The translations under genes and the position numbers were made by a program. From the NCBI GenBank assembly GCA_013350335.1, contig CM023539.1, positions 34,520,631 to 34,584,630 on the forward strand: a stretch of DNA of 64,000 bases, in the 5' to 3' direction. Positions 1 through 11,596 of this stretch are shown here, in pieces; positions within the stretch are counted from its first letter, which is position 1; each line of letters begins with the position of its first letter. Origin of the DNA: Chimonanthus salicifolius. Its lineage: Eukaryota > Streptophyta > Magnoliopsida > Laurales > Calycanthaceae. The notes beneath the pieces were generated by a model that saw only the letters and a program-made list of their open reading frames with translations, searched no databases and was not told the origin of the DNA.

Positions 1-153
1 CATATCTTATATAATTTCTTCAAAATAATGCTTCTACCATCTAAAATTGTAAATTTGAAAAAAAATTATTTCAATAAAATCGTGCTAAATAGTAATGTCC
101 AATAAATATCCGATAAATTCCCAATAAAATACCGATAAATTCCTTGTTAATAT
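1..153. mobile_element. AT-rich non-autonomous DNA element, left piece
   Basis: It carries repeated ccgataaattcc words and ends in ttgttaatat, where the LTR element is inserted. Joined to 5601-5765 it aligns with the uninterrupted relative at 32505-32850 (inverted). The left end lies outside the window. Confidence 0.6.
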
Positions 154-1331
154 TGAAAGTCTAGGCTAGCCAATGCACAGTCCTATAGGGGGGTGAATAG
201 GACCTTTTTAAAATTTAAGTCAATTTTCTTATATTCCTTTTAACTCATAGAGATTATATAATCAATTTCAAGAAGATAATGAAAGGTAAACCAATTAAAT
301 CATATATGAAGTAATCAAATATAAAATCAAAGCATAAAAGCACCACACAACCATTCACATATTGCACCAGGATTTATAGTGATGTGGTTCAAAGAACTTA
401 CATCTACTATTGGAATCACCCAACTTAGGGTTATCCAAGACAAACTAAAATTTAGAGTAAAATACCCTAAATTACAATCCTAATTTCAAAGAGGTTCAAT
501 CACCGATATCTCACCATTGATACTTTATTTTTTTATGGTTGTTCGATCCATAGAGATCTAGTTCACCTAACAATTTTAAATGAAATGAAAGAAGGGAAGA
601 ACACTTGCCTTGGGTCTTGTGTTGATCTTCTGTTGTACTCTTCAGAGAGTAAATTGCAAGCTCGAGTGTACTTTGATCTTCATCTGATGTGGGCAACCCA
701 TCTTAGATAAATTTCTACAATCCCCCATTAATCCCCTTTTTATTTGAAAGTTACTGTGTCAAGCTGAGGGTCGATTCAAGGAAAAGTATTTCCCAGATCT
801 AGGGAAGACAGCGTCATCATAAAGTGGGTGGCCTCGACAAGTCAAGAATTTCCAATGGGTCGAAAAAGAGGTTTTCAATAAGGCTCCTCGACCAGTCGAA
901 TATAATCGACTGGTCAAACCCGAAGCGACCAAAACAGAAAAGGTGACTAGAAAAAGAACAAGGCTTTCGACCAGTCAAGCATGGTCAGCTTGTCGACTAC
1001 ATATGGCAACAAAAAATAAAAGTAGTAATATGATTAGTTGTTCGACTAGTCGAACCCAGCTTGATTAATTTAATGCACTGGGCTTCATCTTTTTGGGCCT
1101 TTTCCAACATGGGTTGCATATTTGGGCCTAAATCAATTTTAACCAATAGATTATGAACCCAACCTAAGGTCATTAGGGTCTGGTTTATCTGTTCGGTTGC
1201 CACAACACCAGAGAGATCCTCAGTAATCTTCATGGACTTCAAGTAATCCTTCAATATGAACATCCAAGGCAAGGTCTTTGACATGTTCACGGAATTGAAA
1301 AGAGGAGACACTGATAAATTGGGGCTTAACA
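154..1331 (-). repeat. 3' LTR of the 154-5595 element
   Basis: It is about 1.18 kb and reads TGTTAAG at its start on the minus strand. It contains a cluster of tcgaccagtcga-like palindromes (833-1054), discussed as a finding. An ORF at 997-1332 is not a plausible protein: it is shared with the 5' LTR and is LTR sequence. Confidence 0.7.
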
Positions 1332-1813
1332 ATCTCCCCTTTTGTTAATTTCGTGACAAAACCTAAACTCTAAGATACACAATTCACTTGTTACAGGACT
1401 CAAAAAAATCACATCAATTACAGACAAGGCAAAAACCGGTGGGATTTGAATCTCCCCCTTAACATTAGCATTAATACTCTCCCTTTTTTGTCAAAATTTG
1501 ACAAAGGAGAGCCCATGAAACAAATAAAAGTATTCTATACAAACCAAAGCATGTAGGATAAAGCATACAAAACTATATAAAGATATAATCATGAGGTACA
1601 AAACATGTAAACATAAGTGTTTAAGAAGACTTACAAAATGCATAGTGTGTACAAAACCCAAAATAATATAACATTGTAGCACAAGGTCTTCTAACACAAA
1701 CCAAAAAGAGAAAGCGTCACAACAACTACTCTGAATAAATCGGTGGAAGAGGAAGATCCACATCATTGCGCTAACACGAGTTTGAAACACAACGAATGTA
1801 TTGGAATAGCCCT

Positions 1814-3300
1814 TTAACAGATTTCTTCACAAGAGCAGTGAAGCTCTACCTGATCCATGCGCAGGACCTCTTGATCACAGAGAAGAAGGTCAATTTTTTT
1901 GTCTAAATAATCTCGATCAGAAGATGGTGGCACTGTAGGAACTGACTCAGCAGGAACAAGTTGCGGAGGAACACAATCAAGAGTGGTAGGAGATGCAGCA
2001 GCAGAAGCTTCCTCTGAATCTGATGAAGAAGTAGCACTAGTAGAGGTCTTATCTTGCTTCTTGGGTTTTGGAAATATAGTCATGAGAAAACTAAATGGAG
2101 CAGAGCTATGGCCATGAGAAGAATGGTAGCGAATAATATGTCGACTAAGCAAAGTAGGAAGACAAATCTTGTGTCCCTTGGAAACGTGATAGATGAAATT
2201 TACTATATAACGCGATAGATAGGCTTTGTTACCTTTTCGAGGATACACATTGTGAGCAAAGATGTTGTGCAGGACCTTATACTGGGGCAAAAGTGGTGAG
2301 ACTCAAAGTTCACCTTTGTCAAACCACGTAACCTTAGGTCCGCAGACTTGAGCTGTTAGAGTCTATTTTTAAAGAGGAATGAATTTATAGGGAACAAGAG
2401 AGACATCCTTGCTAGAAAGGGGAGTTCTGGTAATCTCCACGATGAGTTCAGGAGTTACAAGTTGTTCTTCACTATTGGAAAAGCTGACTGTAAAGGAATG
2501 GTGGATTTTAGAGACATCAACAATGGAGGAATACAACCCCTTCACAAATGATCGATAGGTATTACCTCCCCAAAATAAAATTTGATCCCAGCTGATCTTA
2601 GAGAGAATGTCTAAGGTTTCAAATTGGGTAAGATCTCAATAACACATCTCCTCTTAGTGATGAAATCATGTTGAAATTTTGCTGAATGAGGAATGGGTTG
2701 TAAGCTACGTTCAGCCGAAGGAGGTGGATCAGGATCAGAGGAATGAGGATGAGGAAATGAGGAGCTGGCTTGGCCTGCATTTCGGGTTGAACAGGTTGGA
2801 AGCTTTCTGAGACGTTCGAAGGCGGGGACAAATTTGTACCAACCATAACAAAAAGATTTTGGACACAGTGAAAACCGAAAACCCCAAAAAAATTAAGCAG
2901 TCAGAAGAGCAGATATCCACTAGGTATTTCCACAAACCGATTTCAGACTAATGAAAGTAGAGAGACTTACCTACAATGGAAGAGCGGAGCACACGGCGTG
3001 AATGGAAGAGGCAACACGATTAGCAACGAAATGGGAGAAGCGACGAGGTGGGTACGGCGACGTAGTAGAGGAAGCATCAACACAATGGAGATGAAAGGCA
3101 ATGGACGGAGGGGAGGAAGCAGCAAAGATGCATGAGAGAGGAGACAGAGATGATGAAACAGCGATGGCGAAAAAGGACTAAAGACGGGCGGGCGATGGAA
3201 ATAGAGAAGAAGAGAGGAACGAAGAGGAGCGAAAGAAATCTAGCAGAGAGTTTGGGAAAGGCGAGTGAAAATGAAAGAAAAAAATAACACCGACCTAAAA
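1814..3300 (-). pseudogene. Broken plant transposon/retroelement protein
   Basis: Reading down the minus strand, several frames join into one protein-like path: a Ser/Pro-rich N-terminal part, FQHDFITKRR, DILSKISWDQILFWGGNTYR, then after stops HNIFAHNVYPRKGNKAYLSR and a Ser-rich tail ending near 1820. This resembles the 'putative plant transposon protein' domain found with gag-like regions of LTR elements. At least two frameshifts or stops interrupt it (around 2380 and 2290). Function is not assigned beyond the element. Confidence 0.5.
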
Positions 3301-3519
3301 AACCACCACTTGCCACACACGCTAGATCCCGAGACCGACCAAACCAGAAAAGGCGACTAGAAAAATGACAAGGCTTTCGATGAGTCGAATACGTTCAACT
3401 GGTGGAACCATATGAAACTTAGTCCTTTGGCTCGACTACGATGGTAACAAAAAATAAAAGCCGTAATATGATAAGTTGTTCGACCGGTCGACCCTTGTTC
3501 AATGTAACTGAATGCACTA

Positions 3520-5387
3520 GGGTTACGTTTGGATGAGGAGTAAATTTTATAGGGGTTACCCCTTAGTAGGGGCTGAGTAGGGGTCACCCTTGAGTATGGG
3601 TCACCCTTGAACAGAGGTTACCCTTATCTTGTTTGGTAATTGCAGTGATAAAGTAGGAAGTTACCCTAAGGGGAAAAAATCTTATTTGGTAATTGTAAAT
3701 AGAGGTAACTTGATATATTAACAATTTTATGAGAATTAATATTTTTATTAAATCTATATAATATACAAAATAAAAATAAAATTTTATAAAACACAATTAT
3801 TGAATAATATACATCAATTAAAAAATATTTTAAAATATTTTTACTCTATAGGTGCAAATAGGTGCAAATTTGGGTAAATAGGGGTAAATAGGGGTAAAGA
3901 GGGGTAAGGGTTTCTTGAAAACGCCATGGTCCAAGGGGTTTTCAAAAGGAGAAGAGGAGGGGTAAAATTTTGAATTTTTACCCTCACCCCTCCATTACCG
4001 AACAAGGGTAATGAGGGGTAACCCTCTGTTACCCCCATTACCCCCCATCCAAACGCAGCTTGTTTGGTAATGGAGGGGTGAGGGTAAAAATTCAAAATTT
4101 TACCCCTCCCCCTCCTTTTTTGAAAACCCCTTGGAGCATGGGGCTTTTCATGAAACCCTTGCCCCTCTTTACTCTTCTTTACCCCTCTTAACCCCCCCTT
4201 TATCCTTCTTTACACCTATGGAACAAAAATAATTTAAAATATTTTTAATTGATGAATATTATTTATTAATTATGTTTCATAAAATTTTATTTTTTATTTT
4301 TTATATTATATTAATTTAATAAAAAATATTAATATATTACCCTCCTTACCTCTTTGCACCTATGGAAGAAAAGTATTTTAAAATATTTTTAATTAATGAA
4401 TATTATTTAATAATTATGTTTTTTAAATATAAATTTAGTAAAAATTATTAATTCTAATAAACCATCTTTACCCTTCCTTACCCCTCTAAACTCTCTTTAC
4501 CCCCCTTTACCCCTCTTTGCACCTATTACCCTTCTTTCTCTCTCTAAATCCTCTTTACCCCTCTTTGCACCTATTACCCTTCTCTACCCCTCTTTACCCC
4601 CCTTTACCCCTCTGTGCACCTATTACCTTTCGTTATCCCTCTAAACCATCTTTACCACTCTCTATCCCCTTTACCTCTCTAAACCCTCTTTACCCTTCCT
4701 TACCCCTGTTTGCCCCTCTTTCCCCCTCTAAATCCTTCTTTACCCCTCTTTACACTTATTACCCCTTTTACCCCCCTTTACCCCTTTTTACACCTATTAA
4801 CCTTATTTACCCCTTTAAACCATCTTTACCCTTCTTTACTTCTCTTTGCATCTATGAAGCAAAAATATGTTAAAATATTTTGTAATCGATGAATATTATT
4901 TAATAATTATGTTTTATTATTTTTTAATTATATAAAATTAATAAAATTATCTTATTCTAATAAAGTTGTAATATATCACCGATGAATATTATTTAATAAT
5001 CATGCTTCATTATTTTTTATATTATATGAATTAAGAAAATTGTTAACATATTACCCTTCTTTACCCCCTCTTTGCACCTATGGAGAAAAAAATATTTAAA
5101 ATATTTTTAATTGATAAATATTATTTAATAATTATGTTTTATAAAAAAAATTATTTTTTTATTATATTGAATTTAATAAAAAATATTAATTCTAATAAAA
5201 TTGTTACCCCTGCTTATAGTTACCAAACAAGATTAGTTAACAAACAAGATTAATTAATATACAAGATTTTTTACTCTTAGGGTCAGTTCTTACTTTACCA
5301 CTGCAATTATCAAATAAGATAAGGGTAACTCATATTCAAAGGTGACCCCTACTCCTTTAAAATTTACCCCTCATCCAAACGCAGCCC
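3520..5387. mobile_element. Foldback MITE with pyrimidine-rich tandem repeats, TSD TA
   Basis: The ends gggttacgtttggatgagg and, inverted, gggctgcgtttggatgagg are flanked by TA (3518-3519, 5388-5389). Its interior is a long inverted repeat around 4050. The right arm is expanded about fourfold: blocks of ttacccctctttgcacct followed by AT-rich aaaatatttttaattgatg occur near 4190, 4350, 4850 and 5070. It splits the 5' LTR of the host element. ORFs at 4517-4892 are pure repeat translation. Confidence 0.75.
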
Positions 5388-5600
5388 TAGGCTTCATCTT
5401 TTGGGCCTTTTCCAACATAGGATGCATATTTGGACCTAAATCAATTTTAACCAATAGATTATGAACACAACCTAAGGTCATTAGGATCTCATTTATTTGT
5501 TCGGTTGCCACAACACCAACGAACATCCAAGGCAAGGTCTTTGACATGTTCACGAAATTGACAAGAGGAGACACGAATAAACTGAGGCTCTAATAAATAT

Positions 5601-5765
5601 TTTATTTTATTAATATTTCTATTTATTATATTTTTTATTTTTTAAATATTATATTTTTCATAAGATTATTCTGTTAATTTTTTGATAAAAATCTGAGAAT
5701 TTGAAAATATCCCGATATTATCAATCGCTGTTAATATCCCGAGAACAGCATTTATGACAATGTTC
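5601..5765. mobile_element. AT-rich non-autonomous DNA element, right piece
   Basis: It continues the 1-153 piece after the inserted LTR element. The segment with gataaaaatctgagaa and tcaatcg..gttaatatcccgagaac aligns with 32505-32645 in inverted orientation. Confidence 0.6.
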
Positions 5766-7189
5766 CAAATTATCTATTGTGAACTGGATACAGAAATTGG
5801 TGTCAACTTTCAATCAAAGCCTTTGGATAAAGGTGAATATGACATTATACTTTTTTTCCAAATTTCACAAGTAATTCAATCCAGGGGTTTTTCTTAAAAA
5901 TTCAAAAAAATCATTGTGAACCGATTCACATCCAATCTATCTCTACCTTTTCTTAAATACCATCTTTGCTTTTCCTTTTCCTTTTTTTCTTTTTTGATTC
6001 TAATCTAAAACGTTTGTGTTTATGTGAGAAGACTACGATTGATTCAACAATAGTGCTTCTACAATTTTTTTTTATATATTATATCTTTTGCAAGAAAAAT
6101 GAAATCTTTATAAGCTACTTATCATTTTCATTTGAAAAAAATGCATAACGTATAGATTTTTTAAGAATGTTGAAAATTGGCTTTGCAAAAGTACAGTGTG
6201 AAACTTGGCAAACATATGCATGCATAACAATTTTCTTCTGAGACCAATTCTAATGAGATTTTCATACAAAATTAGCCTATAGGGCCCACAGTTGACCCAT
6301 TGGTGGCTTTCTATAAAATGGTGCAAAAAACACTGCAGACATGCTTGGTTAGGCCAATCACAATTCTTAATTAGGTCCACATGCAGGAGATCATACATTC
6401 TACTAGTAACTATCAAGTACCTCACTCTTTTACCCACGGCCAATATCCAATATATATCAACAATATAAATTGTCGATATCGGCCAATATTAACACGTTTT
6501 AAAAAAAAAATTAAGAGAGAGAAAAATATCAGCTGATACCGAATTTTAAACCCCTACTTAGACCATTGTAGATCATGACTCATGATTGACAATAATTCAG
6601 ATTATGATATGATTAAAAAATCAGATAATGATCCATTACCACCATGAATTACTATTGGGATCTGAATAAGAACCCATTATCATTGTGGATCCCCATACAT
6701 TTCTGGATTGTTATATGTTTGGGATCCAACCCGTGATCTAAATCACACCTATATGAGTTGCAGACCACAGGTACAAGTAACGAACCATTCTACTGCGGAT
6801 GGATCCAATTGTAACATGGAAGTTAAATTTGGGTCAAATCCTGTTTACAGGACCCATATCAAAATGTTTTACTAAATTGAACAATCAAGAATAAGGATTA
6901 AGATAGATTACCCAAAAAATAATATATACTTCTTCTTCTTTTTTTTCTTTTTTTTTTCTTTTTTTTTTTTTGAGGTAGATACAAAAATAACTTAATAGAA
7001 TATACTTTACAAAGGCATGTAATAACCTTTTCTCTAACCCAATACCTGAAATACATTCCTCTTTTAGCTTATCATCTTTTTGTTTTTATCTAAACCTAAT
7101 TCTGACCCAGGTTGTGGGCTTTTTTTTTCTTCTTGTTTGTCTGCTTGTTTGGTCTGCAATTTCTTTTTTATACTTGGGAGGTTTTTTTT
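5766..7189. other. Gene-free AT-rich stretch
   Basis: No coding region is recognised. ORFs at 5966 and 6108-6443 lack any family resemblance. It holds poly-T tracts near 6935-6970 and gatatcgg/caatat words near 6450-6490 that recall AT-rich MITE ends seen again near 8340. Confidence 0.5.
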
Positions 7190-7391
7190 ATTACTAAGGT
7201 GTCTAGAGGTCTCACCTGTATTTGGACAGGTGACATTTTAAGCCAACTAGTCCTTTAGGCATGTGCAAGCCTCTTAATCCCACACACACTTGGTAAACAA
7301 CTGTAGAGAGTGGTTCAGAATGTAAATCGAACTCAAGACTGCTCCCTTCTTGAGAGAAGTTTCTTGACCATTAAGCAAACCTCTATTGGAT
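7190..7391 (-). mobile_element. Full-length tRNA-derived SINE, 16-bp TSD
   Basis: The minus strand has a pol III A-box-like tgcttaatggtc and a B-box-like gagttcgattt, then gcacatgcctaaaggactag and a 3' end with agacacctta and an A-tail. It is flanked by a perfect ttgggaggtttttttt duplication (7174-7189, 7392-7407). The 3' part is shared with the short copies at 20959-21045 and 59188-59286. Confidence 0.8.
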
Positions 7392-7407
7392 TTGGGAGGT
7401 TTTTTTT

Positions 7408-10400
7408 CCTAAATGATAAACTTACCTTTATCATTAAAATATATATATAGATATGTATATATATTAACCTAATACTTGATATACTTTTCTAAGATGTGTA
7501 ATATGCCTAACATTTTATAAAAACCAACAATATGAAAAAGGGTATTTCTGTATGGATCCTGAAGGACGGAAATGATCGGATCCAACCACATGGATCCATA
7601 TCCAGATTCTTATTTTGGGTCGAAACTTTCAGGCAATCAGGTACCTGAATCGACAAGCAGCCCTAGGCACATTAGCCATGATAAAATAAATAAGAAAAGA
7701 AACTCAAAAATATGGATAGAGGAAAAATAATTTGAGGATATACTCTTTAACGTCCATGCTCTCTATGAAACCAACAGCACTATTTGAGTACTTTCATCCA
7801 TTTCCAGCAAACAAAACTGACTAAAATCCCATCGAGTTGAATAATTCCGAAGGGTTTTCTAATTGAACTAGACAAAACTTGTTAACTCACACGACTCAAA
7901 ATCCTAATGAGTCAACTTGGACTAATTTTTCTGAGTTTTTTTGAATTTCTATAACTATGATTTTGACTGCTAAATATTTCTCTGACAAAAAAGTGATATA
8001 TTATATATCCATCTCTTATTTTACATGACAAAGGGGAATAAGAGAATACAAGCTCCTCCTTTCTCACACTATATCCCAATGCCAGTTCCAATGCGGGACC
8101 ACCTACCATTACAGTTCCTATTAGATGATAAGGGCTCACAATGAATTGCAAATAGCTGAAAAACCTTATTGGCTGCAAAATACATCCAATCAAGAGTCCA
8201 AAAATCAGATAACCATGGTCATTCAATCAGGGTTAAAACCAGTCATTTGTCCAATAAGCAATAGTGCCAGCATGGGTTGAAAATTCAATATCAACTGTGA
8301 AATTTCTCTCTTTTATTTATTTATTTTAATTAAAACCACCGATATCGACAATATATATCAAATATCACTTGGTATGTATCGCATACATATTAAAACCCGT
8401 GAGTTCAATAGAATTATTCTCTCTCTCATATACGTCAAAAATCTGCTCTCACATCATGGTATGCGAAGCAGAAACTTGAAAGGCAAATTTGAACGTAACA
8501 AAATCTATGAATTTAAAAATTTGAATCTTCAATACATTCTTTTTCATAAGTTTGGTGCAAGACAAATTCAAAGATTTCAAAGTCTCAGTGGATCGAAAAT
8601 CCTTAAATATATGATCTCACCCATAACCCTAGAATTCAAAACCCAAGTTAAATAAAAACACAACCGATTGAGTGTGACAGTTCTGCCACATGAGTAACTG
8701 CCTTAGGAGAAGGGTAAGTTAAATAAAGTTCAACCAAGTTGAACCTTAATCAAACTCAGTCAAACCCGTGCCATTAATATAATATTATAAATAATATTAA
8801 ATTATTAACTAAAGTTTAATTGATGGGTTCAAATAAAATTTTAAGCAAAAATATATTTTTTTTAAATTAAAAAAATAAACGTTGAATTTTTTTAAGATTT
8901 AAAAAAAAAAACAATTTTTATTTTATAATTTTTGAAGTTCAAAAAGACTTATATTTAGCTGGAATGTTGGATTTATCGAATTTCAGAATTCAACTCAGAG
9001 AGCAATGTTAATAGCAGATACATCAACCTTGTTAAAAAACATATTATTTCTATTTTTACATACATACCAACAAACAATGAAAAAATCAAGTCATTCATTA
9101 GACTAATGAGTTTTTTTTTTTAAATTCAGACGACTCGCACGAGTTAGATTACTGATTCAAATTGTGTTACTTGATCGAGTCTAAAATATGTTGAAACTTA
9201 AAAGGACTTGAAAAAGATTTTTTACTTAGAAGAGGGGTAAAATAGTAAGAGAGTGGTATAATATAAAGTAAAAAGTGAGAAACAAACCCTAATCCATAGA
9301 GAAACATGGGAAAAAAAAAAAAAAAATTCTTATTTTCCCTTATTTTTTTTATTCTTCTTCGTCGTCATGCTCATTGTTGATTCTTCATTTACTTATTTGT
9401 TCACATTATTTCCCTTCGATTTCATTTTTTCACAGATGTTGAATTTAACATATATATATATATATATATATATTATAATTAATCATTTTTCAAACGGCTT
9501 CTACAAGTCACGGTTCACAATTTATTGTAGAAAACCAGTAAAACCCTATAATTAATAATTTTTCAAATGGTTTTTATAAGTCATGGTCCGCGAGTTTCTT
9601 CTAGGGCCGGCTTTTTACAGTTTTCTTTCCAAGACCAGTTTTTTTAAGAAAACCAAACCTTAGACCGATCTGATTCTGATAACATTGATTATAGAGACTG
9701 AATTGACATCAATTCAGTAGCAAGTCAAAAGTGAGTTCAGCACTGCGTTTAAACGTCGCCAACAGTAGTGAATTGAGCATTGTTTTGTAGAATCGAGTTG
9801 GATTGCACATTAATCGTTCTGAATTGTGCCAACTCGATTAATTAATGTTGGTGATCCAACTGGCAATTCAATCAATGAACTTGATGCAGGCCTAAGACCG
9901 AATTTGTGAGAATTCGCCTGTAGGACTTGTTGTTTCAGAGTATGATTTCTGAAAGACCCAACACAACTAATTACGATTCGTAAAAGGTATTTGCCTTGAT
10001 AAGGAATTGCTCAAAAAATATCCCCACCGATTGCTACAAGTTTCCCCAGAAGTTGAATTAGTCTATGGATTTCATGAGATTAGACATCTTTCAATTGAAT
10101 ATGATATAGAATAGTGGAAGCAAAATTAAAAAAAAAAAGATAGTATTGTGAATTCGAATGAAGCATGTACCTAATCTATCAAAACCAAAGAACGAAAGAA
10201 CTAATTGAATTCAAAACAACTGGTACTAACTTGCTAGGGCAAAAATTGGAGTGCACCAATCTTCTACAACTCCAAGGAGTCAAGAGAAATCTCTCTCCAA
10301 AATAAACTCAAAAATATTATGTCAATCTTCACTCAAACGTACACAAGCTAGCCTTTAAATAATAAAGCAAAGGCCGTAGTCGGCCAACACTTACTAAAAC

Positions 10401-11225
10401 AAAAGATAAAAAGAACAATTTTCCTAAAGTCTAGCACACCAACGATCCATGTGGATTTATTTGTTAAAAGTAAAATAAAACAAAAAAAAAAAAAATCCTC
10501 CCAAAACAACTCCACCGAATTGCAAGTTGCTCCATCTCTTGATTTAATCCACCGAATTGATTTACTTTATCCAAGCTTCTAAGTTTGGCACTTTGAAAAT
10601 CAATGAAATTGGAATGTGAATTAACGATAATGGGACATGGGATTACTGGTGGGGTCGGCCACAAGGTTTTGCACATGGGTAGGGTTGGCCAATTGGGTAT
10701 GATATGGCAATTTGGGTATTTGGATAATTTGGATAATTAGGTATTGGGTTTTATAAATGGGTAAGGCTAATTTATTCTTCCCACTGTTGATTCTTCGGTG
10801 CATTTGAAGTACAATGTCGACAACTAAATTTATATTGAGCCCACCATCCTCTAATGGATGGTCATGAATTTCATTTAGCATGATTGAGCTTTTGATGCCC
10901 GAACCAAAACTTATCTTGAGGAGTCGTGTGAGCGCGACTGTTTTGGGAAAACGCCGACTTTTGGTGTCTGAGTTGGTTCCGAGTTGCACCATGGTTCAAG
11001 GTTAGGGATCCTACCTCTCCTTGATCTACATCATGCATTGTGACAATAAAAAAAGTCATTCATATTGTTGCAAATCCCATTTCTTGACAGTGCTTGAGGG
11101 GGGAATCAGGAGCTTCTTATTTATTGCAAATGTGCTCTCTTTCGAATCCTATTTTTCATGGAGCTTGAGGGGAATGTAGATTGTCTTATGTATTACAAAT
11201 GTGCTCTCTCCCTCTCTCTTAGTGT
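7408..11225. other. Long gene-free stretch
   Basis: No protein family is recognised. ORFs at 7912-8226, 8374-8655 and 10621-10992 are not supported. It contains a (TA)n microsatellite near 9450-9475, AT-rich tracts at 8770-8940, and a copia-LTR-like segment near 10250-10400 (minus-strand tatttaaaggc TATA-like box) too weak to call. The PSF2 3' UTR should end somewhere below 11575. Confidence 0.5.
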
Positions 11226-11345
11226 GTAACACTTGGTGAAAGATTAAGATGCAGTGAAGGATATAAATAAAGATTACAAGTTAAACAGAGTTAACACTTG
11301 GTGAAAGATTAAGATGCAGTGAATGATATAAATAAAGATTAGATG
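11226..11345. repeat. Two-copy tandem duplication
   Basis: A unit of about 63 bp with aacacttggtgaaagattaa and gatataaataaagatta is repeated twice with few differences. It lies downstream of the PSF2 stop, possibly within the 3' UTR or flank. Confidence 0.75.
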
Positions 11346-11575
11346 TCAAACAGTGTTACAAAACAAAGCCTAATATCTTGCACCCCAAGTTGAAAGTTAA
11401 TAATACTTAATATTTCGCGTGTAGCCGTGTACAGCTCACACTACAGAAAGTTTCCTTGCCATGTGAAAGAAAACAGTAACGAACTTACCAGTCTCCGAGG
11501 TATTACTCGCCAGTGAAGATGTCTAAATGTTAGAGATGACAACAAGGCATCACCCTGAATAGTAGGCTCAGGCAC

Positions 11576-11596
11576 CTAACGAGGCCGCAAGTCCCG
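11576..11596 (-). CDS. PSF2: PSF2 exon 8, six-codon terminal micro-exon (probable)
   Basis: It encodes RDLRPR and a TAG stop, directly after a strong pyrimidine tract and cag acceptor (plus strand 11597-11621, purine-rich complement). It completes the tail as GPR-RDLRPR, which fits the short basic C-terminus of plant PSF2. It lies 8,938 bp from exon 7, so identification rests on the acceptor, frame and protein end, not on length. Confidence 0.72.
   Translation of the reverse strand, partial: RDLRPR

Larger units (their letters stand above)
154..5595 (-). mobile_element. Decayed LTR retrotransposon (copia-like or LARD-like), TSD aatat
   Basis: The 3' LTR is 154-1331. The damaged 5' LTR runs from 5595 down to about 3300 and is split by a MITE at 3520-5387. 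The LTRs share blocks, e.g. 1078-1330 with 5390-5580. A purine tract (ccccttttgt on the plus strand) lies next to the 3' LTR. Flanks are aatat at 149-153 and 5596-5600, a perfect 5-bp duplication. The interior codes only for broken pieces of a plant transposon protein, with no recognisable RT or integrase. Confidence 0.75.

Noticed and set aside
4517..4892. Pro/Leu-rich repeat protein candidates
   Set aside because: They come from the ttacccctct tandem repeats in the MITE and have no non-repeat content.
10621..10992. 123-codon minus-strand ORF below PSF2
   Set aside because: No family resemblance, overlapping ORFs in other frames, no splice or promoter context.
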